DNA from: Ruminiclostridium josui JCM 17888
GTDB taxonomy: Bacteria > Bacillota > Clostridia > Acetivibrionales > DSM-1351
DNA length: 64,000 nucleotides
Assembly: GCF_000526495.1 (NCBI RefSeq)
Contig: NZ_JAGE01000001.1
Location: 2,136,501 to 2,200,500, forward strand
Direction: 5' to 3'
This document shows, one piece after another, positions 38,555 to 46,411 of the stretch (positions within the stretch are counted from its first letter, which is position 1; each line of letters starts with the position of its first letter). A program made the position numbers and the translations under genes. The notes beneath the pieces are model-generated. The model did no database searches. It saw only the letters and a program-made list of their open reading frames with translations, and was not told the origin of the DNA.

Positions 38555-40240
38555 GTGCGTATGAAACTGTCAGGTGCTGACGTTATTATAGAATGTTTAA
38601 AAGAGCAGGGTGTTGATACGGTTTTTGGATATCCGGGAGGTCAGGCAATAATAATATATGATGCCTTGTACAGGGCAAGAAATGAAATACGGCACATACT
38701 TACCTCTCATGAGCAAGGAGCATCACATGCGGCGGATGGATATGCCCGAGCAACTGGTAAGGTTGGAGTATGTATAGCAACTTCAGGACCAGGTGCCACA
38801 AACCTGGTAACAGGTATAGCAACAGCATACATGGATTCTGTCCCAATGGTTGCAATAACAGGGCAGGTGCCTACTACACTGTTGGGAAAAGACTCCTTTC
38901 AGGAAGTGGATATTACCGGAATAACTATGCCCGTAACAAAGCACAACTTTATAGTAAAGGATGCTGCACAGCTGGCACAGACCATCAGAAAGGCTTTTGC
39001 CATTGCCAAAGAAGGCAGACCAGGTCCTGTATTGGTTGATGTGTGTAAAGATGTTACAGCAGCGGAAGTGGAGTATACACCCCAAAAGCCGGATAAAGGC
39101 GATTATCAATCAACAAAGGTGGCTGAAATAGCTACAGAGGATTTGGATAGAGCTATGCAAGCCATAAACGAAGCTAAAAGACCTTTATTACTCTCGGGAG
39201 CAGGGGTTGGTATAGCTGGCGCTGAAAGGGAAATATTGGATTTAGCTGAAACAGCAGCGATTCCCGTATGTACATCACTTATGGGATTGGGTACATTTCC
39301 CGGATTACATCCCTTATATACCGGTATGGTTGGTATGCACGGAACAAAAGCTTCTAATTATGCCGTACATAGCTGTGATTTGCTTATAGTTGCTGGCTCT
39401 AGATTCAGTGATAGAATTGTAAGCAATATAAACACATTTGCACCTGAAGCGAAGATAATGCATATAGATGTGGATCCTGCTGAAGTCAGTAAAAATGTGA
39501 GAGCAGATTATCCACTTGTTGGTGACATAAAGAAAATACTAAAAACGTTGCTAAAAGGCATAACTTATAAAAGAGATACAGAGTGGGTAAAAAAAGTATT
39601 AGAATGGAAGGAAATCTATCCCTTAAAATATGATAGTTCAGAAACGGTAATTAAGCCACAGTACATTATGGAAAGAATATTTGAGCTTACTAAAGGTGAT
39701 GCGATAATAACAACAGAAGTAGGACAACACCAAATGTGGGCGGCTCAGTATTTTAAGTATAATAGGTTCAGACAGTTTATATCCTCAGGGGGCTTAGGAA
39801 CAATGGGCTATGGGCTTGGAGCCTGTATTGGAGCACAGCTTGCCAGACCTGATAAAAAGGTAATAAATATTGCTGGAGACGGAAGCTTCAGAATGAATTG
39901 CAGTGAACTTGCTACAGCGGTTGAATATAAACTTCCGATAATAATCGCACTTTTTAACAATAAAGCACTTGGGATGGTCCGTCAGTGGCAGGAATTATTC
40001 TTCGGAGGAAGATTCAGTCAGACATCAATTGACAGGGGAACAGATTTTGTAGCATTGGCTGAAGCCTTTGGGGCAAAAGGTATAAATGTAAATCACCCGA
40101 CTCAAGTTGACGAAGCTATTAATACGGCTTTATCTGAAACTCACCGTCCAGTGCTTTTGAATTTTGAAATTGACAAGGACGATAAAGTATTTCCTATAGT
40201 TCCGCCGGGAGCCGGATTGAATGAAGTGGTTGATTGTTAA
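38555..40240 (+). CDS. ilvB: Acetolactate synthase, catalytic subunit
   Basis: 561 residues from the GTG at 38555 (AAAGGGA six bases upstream); ATG 38561 is nearly as good. Thiamine-diphosphate enzyme that condenses pyruvate to acetolactate or acetohydroxybutyrate. Visible are the catalytic Glu in SHEQGASHAADGYARATGK, the middle FAD domain (SGAGVGIAGAE), and the ThDP/Mg motif GDGSFRMNCSELATAVEY...NN. The length fits biosynthetic IlvB. No regulatory subunit gene (ilvN) follows; a palindromic element and a convergent helicase gene do. The small subunit must be elsewhere or absent. Confidence 0.94.
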   Translation: MRMKLSGADVIIECLKEQGVDTVFGYPGGQAIIIYDALYRARNEIRHILTSHEQGASHAADGYARATGKVGVCIATSGPGATNLVTGIATAYMDSVPMVAITGQVPTTLLGKDSFQEVDITGITMPVTKHNFIVKDAAQLAQTIRKAFAIAKEGRPGPVLVDVCKDVTAAEVEYTPQKPDKGDYQSTKVAEIATEDLDRAMQAINEAKRPLLLSGAGVGIAGAEREILDLAETAAIPVCTSLMGLGTFPGLHPLYTGMVGMHGTKASNYAVHSCDLLIVAGSRFSDRIVSNINTFAPEAKIMHIDVDPAEVSKNVRADYPLVGDIKKILKTLLKGITYKRDTEWVKKVLEWKEIYPLKYDSSETVIKPQYIMERIFELTKGDAIITTEVGQHQMWAAQYFKYNRFRQFISSGGLGTMGYGLGACIGAQLARPDKKVINIAGDGSFRMNCSELATAVEYKLPIIIALFNNKALGMVRQWQELFFGGRFSQTSIDRGTDFVALAEAFGAKGINVNHPTQVDEAINTALSETHRPVLLNFEIDKDDKVFPIVPPGAGLNEVVDC

Positions 40241-40260
40241 CTAATATTGAGGATGATAAA

Positions 40261-40424
40261 GAGGCTATCTCAAAACAAAACACTTACTGTCTTGACACAA
40301 GTACACCCGTATAAACTTGTATCAATGATTGCTTCCAAGGTATTTGCAAGTGTTTCTATCATTGATACAAGTTATACTCATGTACAGGTTAAAAAAGATA
40401 AAGAATTAGTTTTGTAACAGCCCC
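40261..40424. mobile_element. Palindromic MITE-like element
   Basis: The ends form an imperfect inverted repeat (GAGGCTATCTCAAAAC on the left, GGGGCTGTTACAAAAC on the right strand), similar in style to insertion-sequence ends. Inside, 40309-40329 and 40358-40377 form an almost perfect 20-bp stem (one extra A), extended by GTACA/TGTAC (40301-40305/40381-40385) across a 3x3 internal loop. It has no open reading frame and no obvious target duplication. It may also act as terminator for the two convergent genes that flank it. Confidence 0.45.
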
Positions 40425-40445
40425 TTCATGTTTGGATTTAACAGC

Positions 40446-42077
40446 TTATCTGCCAAAAATTTTATTAAGAATTCTCTTGATTAAAGGCTGCTGTTTCTTT
40501 GTATTAGTATTGCTGACAGAACTTTCAGCGTTAACAACCCCATAGGTTTGGATGGCACTATTAGTCGGAGCGACTGCAGAACGTCTCTTATCAGCTGAGC
40601 TTAACCCAAGTGTACTATTGGGTGAAACATGTCTTGTAACCGAGCGAATTGGAGGTTTGGAACTCCTAATATGAGAAACTGCCTGCCTGGACTGCTTCTT
40701 GTCAGAATGTATTGTATTAATATTTTTAATTCTTTCAGACCTTGGCTCAGAGGATAATGGTTTTCCTACTGGCTTTCTCTGAACTGCCGTATGTTTTGGA
40801 TAATTTGCTTTTGGTCTAGATACTCTCTGAGAATCATTGCTGTGTACGTTTTTCTTTTTAATATTAGTTGAGTCGGAAGAAGTTAAACGAGGTGCTTTTT
40901 CCTTCAAAGAATTAGCTTTTATCCATTGGGTTGCCTCATTAAGTGCCTTATTAAATGCTTCCTCATCTGGCAACTCCTCCTCAGGTATCAAAGCTCCAAT
41001 ATGTTCTTCAATTTCGTATAAACTAATAATGTCATCGCTCGTAACAAGGGAAAAAGCGCGACCATCGTGTCCCGCTCTACCAGTACGGCCGATTCTATGG
41101 ACATAGTTATCCTTATCGTTGGGGACATCGTAGTTTATTACCAGAGAAAGGCCTTCAATATGGATACCTCTTGCTGCAACATCAGTTGCCACCAGTAAGT
41201 GGAACTTTCCCTGTTTGAACTGTTGCATGGTATTTAGGCGTTTACTTTGAGGAATATCACCGTGAAGTGCCTGAGAAGCAAATCCCTTTTTTGTAAGGAA
41301 GTTTTGAACTCTGTTAACAGTAGCTTTAGTATTGCAGAAAATCATACAGCTTTCTGGCTTTTCTACTATAAGCAGGCGATACAACTGAGTATTTTTTTCA
41401 TTATAATTGACTCTGTAATACACCTGATGGATAGTATCCACAGTCTTAGTCTGGGACTCGATTTCAATAGTAGTTGGATTTCGCATATACCGACTGCAGA
41501 TATTATGTATCTCAGGAGGCATAGTAGCAGAAAACAGAAGAGTTATTCTCTCTTTTGGCAAAGTTTTTATAATCCTTACAACCTGGTCAAGGAATCCCAT
41601 GTCAAGCATTCTGTCCGCTTCGTCCAACACTAGGAAACGAATATTTTTTGTGATGAGTGAGCCGTGACTTATGTGATCAATTACGCGTCCTGGAGTACCT
41701 GTAACAATTGTTACACCTTTTTTAAGAACCTGAGTTTCTACATTGATATTATGTTGACCATATACTGCAGTAGTTTTATGTTTGAGATACTTTGCCATTT
41801 TGCGAATATCGCTGTCCACTTGTACTGCTAGTTCTCTTGCTGGAGTCAAAATAAGTCCTTGAGGACCTTCAGCTTCAGGAGCAGTCATTTGTAGCATTGA
41901 AACACCGAAAACTGCTGTTTTTCCGCTACCTGTCTTGGACATAACAATCAAGTCTTCATTATCAAGAATATGTGGAATAGCCTTACTCTGGACTTCAGTG
42001 GGAGTTTTGAAACCCATGTTGTCAATTGCTTTTAAAATAGGGGCAGATATGCCCAATTCATTAAATGTGTTGTTCAT
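40446..42077 (-). CDS. DEAD-box ATP-dependent RNA helicase
   Basis: 543 residues on the minus strand. Q motif near F5-Q30, motif I SKTGSGKT (47-54), TPARELAVQ, TPGR, motif II DEAD (152-155), SAT, and motif VI HRIGRTGRAG. After the two RecA domains (about 370 residues) comes a basic, low-complexity tail of about 170 residues rich in Lys, Arg and Ser, which probably binds RNA. It resembles RhlE/CshA-type helicases of cold adaptation and ribosome assembly. It sits divergent from the rpmG-secE-nusG group. Confidence 0.94.
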   Translation of the reverse strand: MNNTFNELGISAPILKAIDNMGFKTPTEVQSKAIPHILDNEDLIVMSKTGSGKTAVFGVSMLQMTAPEAEGPQGLILTPARELAVQVDSDIRKMAKYLKHKTTAVYGQHNINVETQVLKKGVTIVTGTPGRVIDHISHGSLITKNIRFLVLDEADRMLDMGFLDQVVRIIKTLPKERITLLFSATMPPEIHNICSRYMRNPTTIEIESQTKTVDTIHQVYYRVNYNEKNTQLYRLLIVEKPESCMIFCNTKATVNRVQNFLTKKGFASQALHGDIPQSKRLNTMQQFKQGKFHLLVATDVAARGIHIEGLSLVINYDVPNDKDNYVHRIGRTGRAGHDGRAFSLVTSDDIISLYEIEEHIGALIPEEELPDEEAFNKALNEATQWIKANSLKEKAPRLTSSDSTNIKKKNVHSNDSQRVSRPKANYPKHTAVQRKPVGKPLSSEPRSERIKNINTIHSDKKQSRQAVSHIRSSKPPIRSVTRHVSPNSTLGLSSADKRRSAVAPTNSAIQTYGVVNAESSVSNTNTKKQQPLIKRILNKIFGR

Positions 42078-42179
42078 TGTAATCTTCTTTCGTTAAAATT
42101 ATATTGTTAATTATAACATTTAGTTAATAGTTGTTCTACATTATGAAGGAAGAAAACAGGTTGTGAGTAAAAACACTGC

Positions 42180-42208
42180 TTGACTTTTTAATATATATAT
42201 GTTAAATT
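42180..42208 (+). promoter_or_regulatory. Candidate sigma-A promoter of rpmG-secE-nusG
   Basis: TTGACT (42180-42185), 17-nt spacer, TAAATT (42203-42208): a good -35 and a moderate -10, about 90 bp before rpmG. Confidence 0.5.
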
Positions 42209-42297
42209 TATTATTGCTCCTGTGTAAGTCTTTTTTTTATGTCCAAAAAGTTATATATACGGAGCAAATACAATTTGAGCGGCTGGAGGTGTTATTG

Positions 42298-42447
42298 ATG
42301 AGAGTTAAGATTACGCTCGCATGTACTGATTGTAAACAGAGAAATTATTCTAATATAAAGAATAAGAAGAATGACCCAGATAGACTGGAACTTAAAAAAT
42401 ATTGCAAATTCTGTCACAAGCACACTGTTCATAAGGAAACAAAATAA
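42298..42447 (+). CDS. rpmG: 50S ribosomal protein L33
   Basis: 49 residues from the ATG at 42298 with GGAGGTG upstream. An in-frame extension back to 42199 is not coding by comparison with the family. Four cysteines in two pairs (CTDC and CKFC) mark the zinc-binding form of L33. First gene of the classic rpmG-secE-nusG-rplK-rplA order. Confidence 0.96.
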   Translation: MRVKITLACTDCKQRNYSNIKNKKNDPDRLELKKYCKFCHKHTVHKETK

Positions 42448-42551
42448 TTTTGTGAAATAGGGCGGCAATGTTTAATTATACGTATTTTGTGTCAACAATT
42501 ACGGTATAACTGCCAATTATATTTAAATATTATTATTGGGAAGTGATTAAA

Positions 42552-42782
42552 ATGGCTGAAAACGAGGTTAAAAAAGTATCTCGGTTAAAGAAGAGTGGCC
42601 AAGGAATTGTAAAGTTATATAAAGAGGTCAAAGCTGAGCTGAAGAAAGTTATTTGGCCAAATAGAACTCAGCTTATAAACAATACCGCGACAGTACTTAT
42701 TTTCTGCCTGATTGTTGGCGCGATAATATGGGTTGCTGATTTCGGATTTACGAAGCTCGCTGAGGTTGTATTTACAAGGTAA
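42552..42782 (+). CDS. secE: Preprotein translocase subunit SecE
   Basis: 76 residues from the ATG at 42552 (GGGAAG upstream). A basic cytoplasmic N-terminus with the conserved VKAELKKVIWPNRTQ is followed by one membrane helix (about 44-65). This is the short, single-helix Gram-positive SecE that clamps SecY. Located between rpmG and nusG as expected. Confidence 0.95.
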   Translation: MAENEVKKVSRLKKSGQGIVKLYKEVKAELKKVIWPNRTQLINNTATVLIFCLIVGAIIWVADFGFTKLAEVVFTR

Positions 42783-42842
42783 TTGGTTTATAAGAAATAG
42801 AGGGAGGACATGGGGCTCTTGTTGGATGGGCCTGTTTTTGAT

Positions 42843-43361
42843 ATGTCTGAAGAAACTAAGTGGTACGTTGTTCATACCTATTCAGGGTATGAAAACAAAG
42901 TTAAAGCAAATCTTGAAAAGATAGTTGAAAACAGAAGTATGCAGGATTACATCGTTGACATTGTTGTTCCGATGGAAGAGCAGATTGAGATCAAGGATGG
43001 CAAGAAAAAGGCTACCCTTAAGAAGGTATTTCCGGGGTACGTTCTTGTCAAAATGATTATGTCGGACGAGTCTTGGTATATCGTTAGAAATACCAGAGGG
43101 GTTACCGGCTTTGTAGGACCTGGATCAAAACCTGTGCCTTTATCTGATGAGGAAGTTAAGGCAATGGGAGTTGAGGAATTTGCTCCTGAAGTAGACTATG
43201 AAGTTAATGATAATGTCAGAGTTACATCCGGACCTCTTGAAAACTTTATCGGGATTGTCGAAGAGATTAATCTTGAGAAAAAGAAGGTTAGAGTTTCTGT
43301 TTCAATGTTTGGCAGAGAGACTCCTGTTGAACTCGAATTGACACAGATTCAGAAAATTTAG
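42843..43361 (+). CDS. nusG: Transcription elongation/antitermination factor NusG
   Basis: 172 residues from the ATG at 42843 (MSEETKWYVVHTYSGYE), where relatives begin. The in-frame ATG at 42810 has GGAGG only two bases upstream, too close for use, though translation starting there cannot be excluded. NGN domain (VKMIMSDESWYIVRNTRGVTGFVG) followed by a C-terminal KOW domain (VRVTSGPLENFIGIVEEI). Binds RNA polymerase and couples it to Rho or ribosomes. Confidence 0.94.
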   Translation: MSEETKWYVVHTYSGYENKVKANLEKIVENRSMQDYIVDIVVPMEEQIEIKDGKKKATLKKVFPGYVLVKMIMSDESWYIVRNTRGVTGFVGPGSKPVPLSDEEVKAMGVEEFAPEVDYEVNDNVRVTSGPLENFIGIVEEINLEKKKVRVSVSMFGRETPVELELTQIQKI

Positions 43362-43449
43362 GCCATAAGGCAGATAAGACAGCCAGACTGTTTTATCATT
43401 TTAATAAATCAAAATAAGCAATTGGTAAGAAATTTGGGAGGTGGAATTA

Positions 43450-43875
43450 ATGGCAAAGAAAATTGCAGGTTACGTAAAACTTCAAATTCCTGCGGGGAAG
43501 GCAACTCCGGCTCCACCGGTTGGACCAGCATTAGGACAGCATGGCGTTAACATTATGGGTTTTTGTAAGGAATTTAACGAGAGAACAGCAAAAGATGCAG
43601 GACTTATTATTCCTGTTGTTATAACAGTATACGCTGATAGATCTTTTTCCTTCATAACAAAGACTCCTCCAGCGGCTGTTCTTCTGAAAAAGGCGTGCAA
43701 AATTGAGAGCGGTTCTGGTAAGCCAAACAAGGATAAAGTTGCGAAAATAACAATGGATGAAGTCCGTAAAATAGCTGAGCAGAAAATGCCTGATTTGAAT
43801 GCGGCAAGTGTTGATGCAGCAGCAAGAATGATTGCTGGTACAGCTCGCAGTATGGGTATCGTAGTAGTTGAATAA
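43450..43875 (+). CDS. rplK: 50S ribosomal protein L11
   Basis: 141 residues from the ATG at 43450 with GGGAGGTGG upstream. Conserved N-terminal [20 protein letters not shown] and C-terminal rRNA-binding domain ending [12 protein letters not shown]. Part of the GTPase-associated centre and of the RelA stringent response. Confidence 0.98.
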   Translation: MAKKIAGYVKLQIPAGKATPAPPVGPALGQHGVNIMGFCKEFNERTAKDAGLIIPVVITVYADRSFSFITKTPPAAVLLKKACKIESGSGKPNKDKVAKITMDEVRKIAEQKMPDLNAASVDAAARMIAGTARSMGIVVVE

Positions 43876-43931
43876 TTTTCAGGCGATGTACGAAAGTGCA
43901 AAGACTGCTCATAGTGCAGTTTTGACAATTC

Positions 43932-43970
43932 GTGGGAGGAAACATTAAGTTTCCGACAATAATTAACCAC
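43932..43970 (+). promoter_or_regulatory. Hairpin in the rplK-rplA spacer
   Basis: GGAAAC (43938-43943) and GTTTCC (43949-43954) form a hairpin, enclosed by GTGG/CCAC further out, in the 111-nt spacer before rplA. There is no T-run. It could be an L1 autoregulatory site, since L1 controls its own operon in several bacteria; that is inference only. Confidence 0.3.
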
Positions 43971-43986
43971 TTAAGGAGTGTGACAA

Positions 43987-44679
43987 ATGTTTAGAGGAAA
44001 GAAGTATCAAGAAAGCTCAAAACTTATTGATAGATTAAAGCTTTATGAACCTTCAGAGGCTCTTGAACTTGCTCAGAAAACTGCTAAGGCAAAGTTCGAT
44101 GAGACAATCGAAGTTCATGTTAAGCTTGGTGTTGACTCCAGACATGCAGACCAACAGGTTAGAGGTGCGGTAGTACTTCCTCACGGAACTGGTAAAAAGG
44201 TTAGAGTGTTGGTATTTGCAAAAGGAGATAAGGCTAAGGAAGCAGAACAAGCCGGAGCTGATTTTGTTGGTGCTGAAGAATTAGTATCAAAAATTCAGAA
44301 CGAGAACTGGTTTGATTATGATGTAGTAGTAGCAACTCCAGACATGATGGGTGTTGTTGGTAGATTAGGTAAGGTACTTGGTCCTAAGGGCCTTATGCCT
44401 AACCCAAAAGCAGGTACTGTATCAATGGATGTAGCTAGAGCTATTGCCGATATTAAAGCCGGTAAGATTGAGTACAGACTTGATAAGACAAATATAATTC
44501 ACTGTCCTATCGGAAAAGCATCATTTGGTAATGAGAAGCTCATGGATAATTTCCGTACTCTTCTTGGAGCCATTATAAAGGCTAAGCCAGCTGCTGCAAA
44601 AGGTCAGTATTTAAAGAGTGTTGTTGTTACTTCAACAATGGGACCTGGTATAAAAATCAATCCATTGAGAGTTGAATAA
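43987..44679 (+). CDS. rplA: 50S ribosomal protein L1
   Basis: 230 residues, ATG after AAGGAG. Signature [15 protein letters not shown] in the middle and typical N-terminal [19 protein letters not shown]. Forms the mobile L1 stalk at the E site. Last gene before the separate rplJ-rplL transcript. Confidence 0.98.
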   Translation: MFRGKKYQESSKLIDRLKLYEPSEALELAQKTAKAKFDETIEVHVKLGVDSRHADQQVRGAVVLPHGTGKKVRVLVFAKGDKAKEAEQAGADFVGAEELVSKIQNENWFDYDVVVATPDMMGVVGRLGKVLGPKGLMPNPKAGTVSMDVARAIADIKAGKIEYRLDKTNIIHCPIGKASFGNEKLMDNFRTLLGAIIKAKPAAAKGQYLKSVVVTSTMGPGIKINPLRVE

Positions 44680-44700
44680 TACAGAGTAAAAAAAAGGTAC

Positions 44701-44729
44701 TTTACAAATAGCTTGTTTAGTATTATTAT
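44701..44729 (+). promoter_or_regulatory. Candidate sigma-A promoter of rplJ-rplL
   Basis: TTTACA (44701-44706), 17-nt spacer, TATTAT (44724-44729), placed so that transcription would begin just before the L10 leader. Confidence 0.55.
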
Positions 44730-44749
44730 GTTATAGGAAATTAAATATT

Positions 44750-44880
44750 GTGCCATAGACAGTAGGTGCTCAAGGAATTTTATTCCCCAAGCATAATTGA
44801 TTAGGAATCATCCTACCGAGGTTTTATTAATAACGAATTAATTACCCTTTGTATGTCTATGCACAAACAAAGGGTTTTTT
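44750..44880 (+). promoter_or_regulatory. Ribosomal protein L10 leader with attenuator
   Basis: This matches the known L10 leader layout: CATAGACA (44754-44761) pairs with TGTCTATG (44854-44861), enclosing AGTAGGTGC and CCTACCGAGG. It ends in a terminator hairpin ACCCTTTGT/ACAAAGGGT (44844-44852/44867-44875) with T6. The 3' strand of the closing stem lies in the terminator loop, so the two folds compete. By family knowledge the L10(L12)4 complex binds this leader and represses its own operon. Confidence 0.85.
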
Positions 44881-44930
44881 ATTTATATTTTATATAAATA
44901 AATCGCTATATACAAAAGGAGGTGGATGTT

Positions 44931-45461
44931 TTGCCTAGTAACAAGATTCTTGAACAGAAGAAACAAGTTGTAACAGATTTAACTGAAAAGATAAAGTCTG
45001 CACAATCAATTGTACTTGCTGATTATAGAGGATTAACTGTTGAACAGGACACAGAACTCAGAAACGCTCTTAGAAAAGCCGGAGTTGAGTACAGGGTAGT
45101 TAAGAATTCATTAACAAGCCTTGCAATGAAGGAAAGCGGCCTTGAGTTAGATGACTTTTTGGTAGGACCAACATCTATGGCTATCAGTTCAACTGATGCT
45201 GTAGCACCTGCAAAGGTTCTTTCAGAGTTTGCTAAGAAGTTTGAGAAACTCGAACTTAAAGTAGGTGTTGTTGAAGGTAAGGTTATAGACCTTGAAGGTA
45301 TTAAGGCTCTTGCTGAATTACCATCACGTGAAGTGCTTATTGCAAAGGTTTTGGGTGGCTTCAATGCTCCTATATCCGGTTTTGTAAATGTATTGAACGG
45401 AAATATGAGAGGTTTGGTTGTAGCATTAAATGCTATTGCTGAACAAAAAGCAAATGCTTAA
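44931..45461 (+). CDS. rplJ: 50S ribosomal protein L10
   Basis: 176 residues from the TTG at 44931, 8 nt after AAAGGAGG; the GTG at 44922 lies on the ribosome site. Typical ADYRGLTVEQDTELRNALR and VVKNSL segments; the C-terminal helix would carry L7/L12 dimers. Controlled by the upstream L10 leader. Confidence 0.96.
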   Translation: MPSNKILEQKKQVVTDLTEKIKSAQSIVLADYRGLTVEQDTELRNALRKAGVEYRVVKNSLTSLAMKESGLELDDFLVGPTSMAISSTDAVAPAKVLSEFAKKFEKLELKVGVVEGKVIDLEGIKALAELPSREVLIAKVLGGFNAPISGFVNVLNGNMRGLVVALNAIAEQKANA

Positions 45462-45528
45462 TTTTATTTAAGAAGTTTTAAATATTAAAAAATTACTAAA
45501 AACAAAAATTATTTGGAGGTATTATACA

Positions 45529-45912
45529 ATGGCTAGCGAAAAGGTTTTAAAGTTAATTGAAGATGTAAAGAATTTAACAGTATTAGAATTATCAGAACTC
45601 GTAAAGGCTCTTGAAGAAGAATTCGGAGTATCAGCAGCAGCTCCTGTAGCAGTTGCAGCAGCACCTGCAGCAGGTGGAGCAGCTCCATCAGCAGATGAAA
45701 AGACTGAATTCAACGTTATATTGAAGGACGTTGGAGCAGACAAAATCAAGGTTATCAAAGTTGTTAGAGAAGCAACTGGTCTTGGTTTGAAAGAAGCTAA
45801 GGATCTCGTTGATGGCGCACCTAAGACTATCAAAGAGAACGTTTCAAAGGAAGAAGCAGCTTCAATCGAAGCTAAATTCAAGGAAGTTGGAGCAACTGTT
45901 GAAATTAAGTAA
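45529..45912 (+). CDS. rplL: 50S ribosomal protein L7/L12
   Basis: 127 residues, ATG after TTTGGAGG. N-terminal dimerisation helices, an Ala/Pro-rich hinge ([16 protein letters not shown]), and the C-terminal factor-binding domain with [20 protein letters not shown]. Stalk protein that recruits translation GTPases. A terminator follows 12 bp downstream. Confidence 0.98.
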   Translation: MASEKVLKLIEDVKNLTVLELSELVKALEEEFGVSAAAPVAVAAAPAAGGAAPSADEKTEFNVILKDVGADKIKVIKVVREATGLGLKEAKDLVDGAPKTIKENVSKEEAASIEAKFKEVGATVEIK

Positions 45913-45924
45913 TTTTAACTTAAT

Positions 45925-45959
45925 AAAAAGAGGCACTCAGTGTGAGCGCCTCTTTTTTT
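45925..45959 (+). terminator. Terminator after rplL
   Basis: AAAAAGAGGC and GCCTCTTTTTTT form the stem, extended inside by ACTC/GAG-type pairs; T7 follows. Confidence 0.88.
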
Positions 45960-46024
45960 AAAATATAAGTTAAATTAAGTTTGGTTTAAGTTAAATGTAT
46001 GAAATATGTAGAAAAACAAAACAA

Positions 46025-46050
46025 AAAAACGCCTTATTTAATGCGTTTTT
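46025..46050 (+). terminator. Second terminator directly before the rpoB promoter
   Basis: AAAAACGC (46025-46032) pairs with GCGTTTTT (46043-46050), 10-nt loop. It ends five bases before the -35 box, insulating rpoBC from read-through. Confidence 0.7.
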
Positions 46051-46054
46051 ACAA

Positions 46055-46083
46055 TTGACAAGCTATATATGCTATGATATAAT
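46055..46083 (+). promoter_or_regulatory. Consensus sigma-A promoter of rpoB-rpoC
   Basis: TTGACA (46055-46060), exactly 17 nt, TATAAT (46078-46083): a perfect match to the vegetative consensus. Start expected near 46090. Confidence 0.88.
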
Positions 46084-46411
46084 TATACACTGCATTAAAA
46101 TTCTATTATCATTTCCAAGTCGAAAATTTCGTACTTGATGTACATAATTATAGCATATACGAATAAACAAGACAATAATTGTTAATAATATTTTAATGTT
46201 TGCTATGGGTTTATTATATGTAGGTTTTAGAATTATATACAACGTTAGAAGCACCTGAAAAAATTACTAAACCATGCCCTAATAAATCTTTATTTAGTGA
46301 TTAGTTGTAACTGCAGTTAATTTGATTTACGATTTCATATAATATAATTCTAATTATGTGAAATTTTAAAATATTCCTAATAAAGTCATAAGTTTATGAG
46401 GTGATATAAAT

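Larger units (their letters stand above)
45913..46411. other. Intergenic region rplL-rpoB
   Basis: No gene in 499 bases. It holds two terminators (45925-45959 and 46025-46050), a consensus promoter (46055-46083) and about 320 nt of rpoB leader with a hairpin at 46116-46137. Confidence 0.75.

Noticed and set aside
40261-40424. Intact insertion sequence
   Set aside because: No transposase frame on either strand and the ends match imperfectly, so at most a non-autonomous element.
40837-41633. Plus-strand open frames inside the helicase gene
   Set aside because: Shadow frames of a clear DEAD-box gene with all motifs on the minus strand.
42448-42551. tRNA gene between rpmG and secE
   Set aside because: Some bacteria have one here, but no T-arm GTTC-type sequence or acceptor pairing was found.
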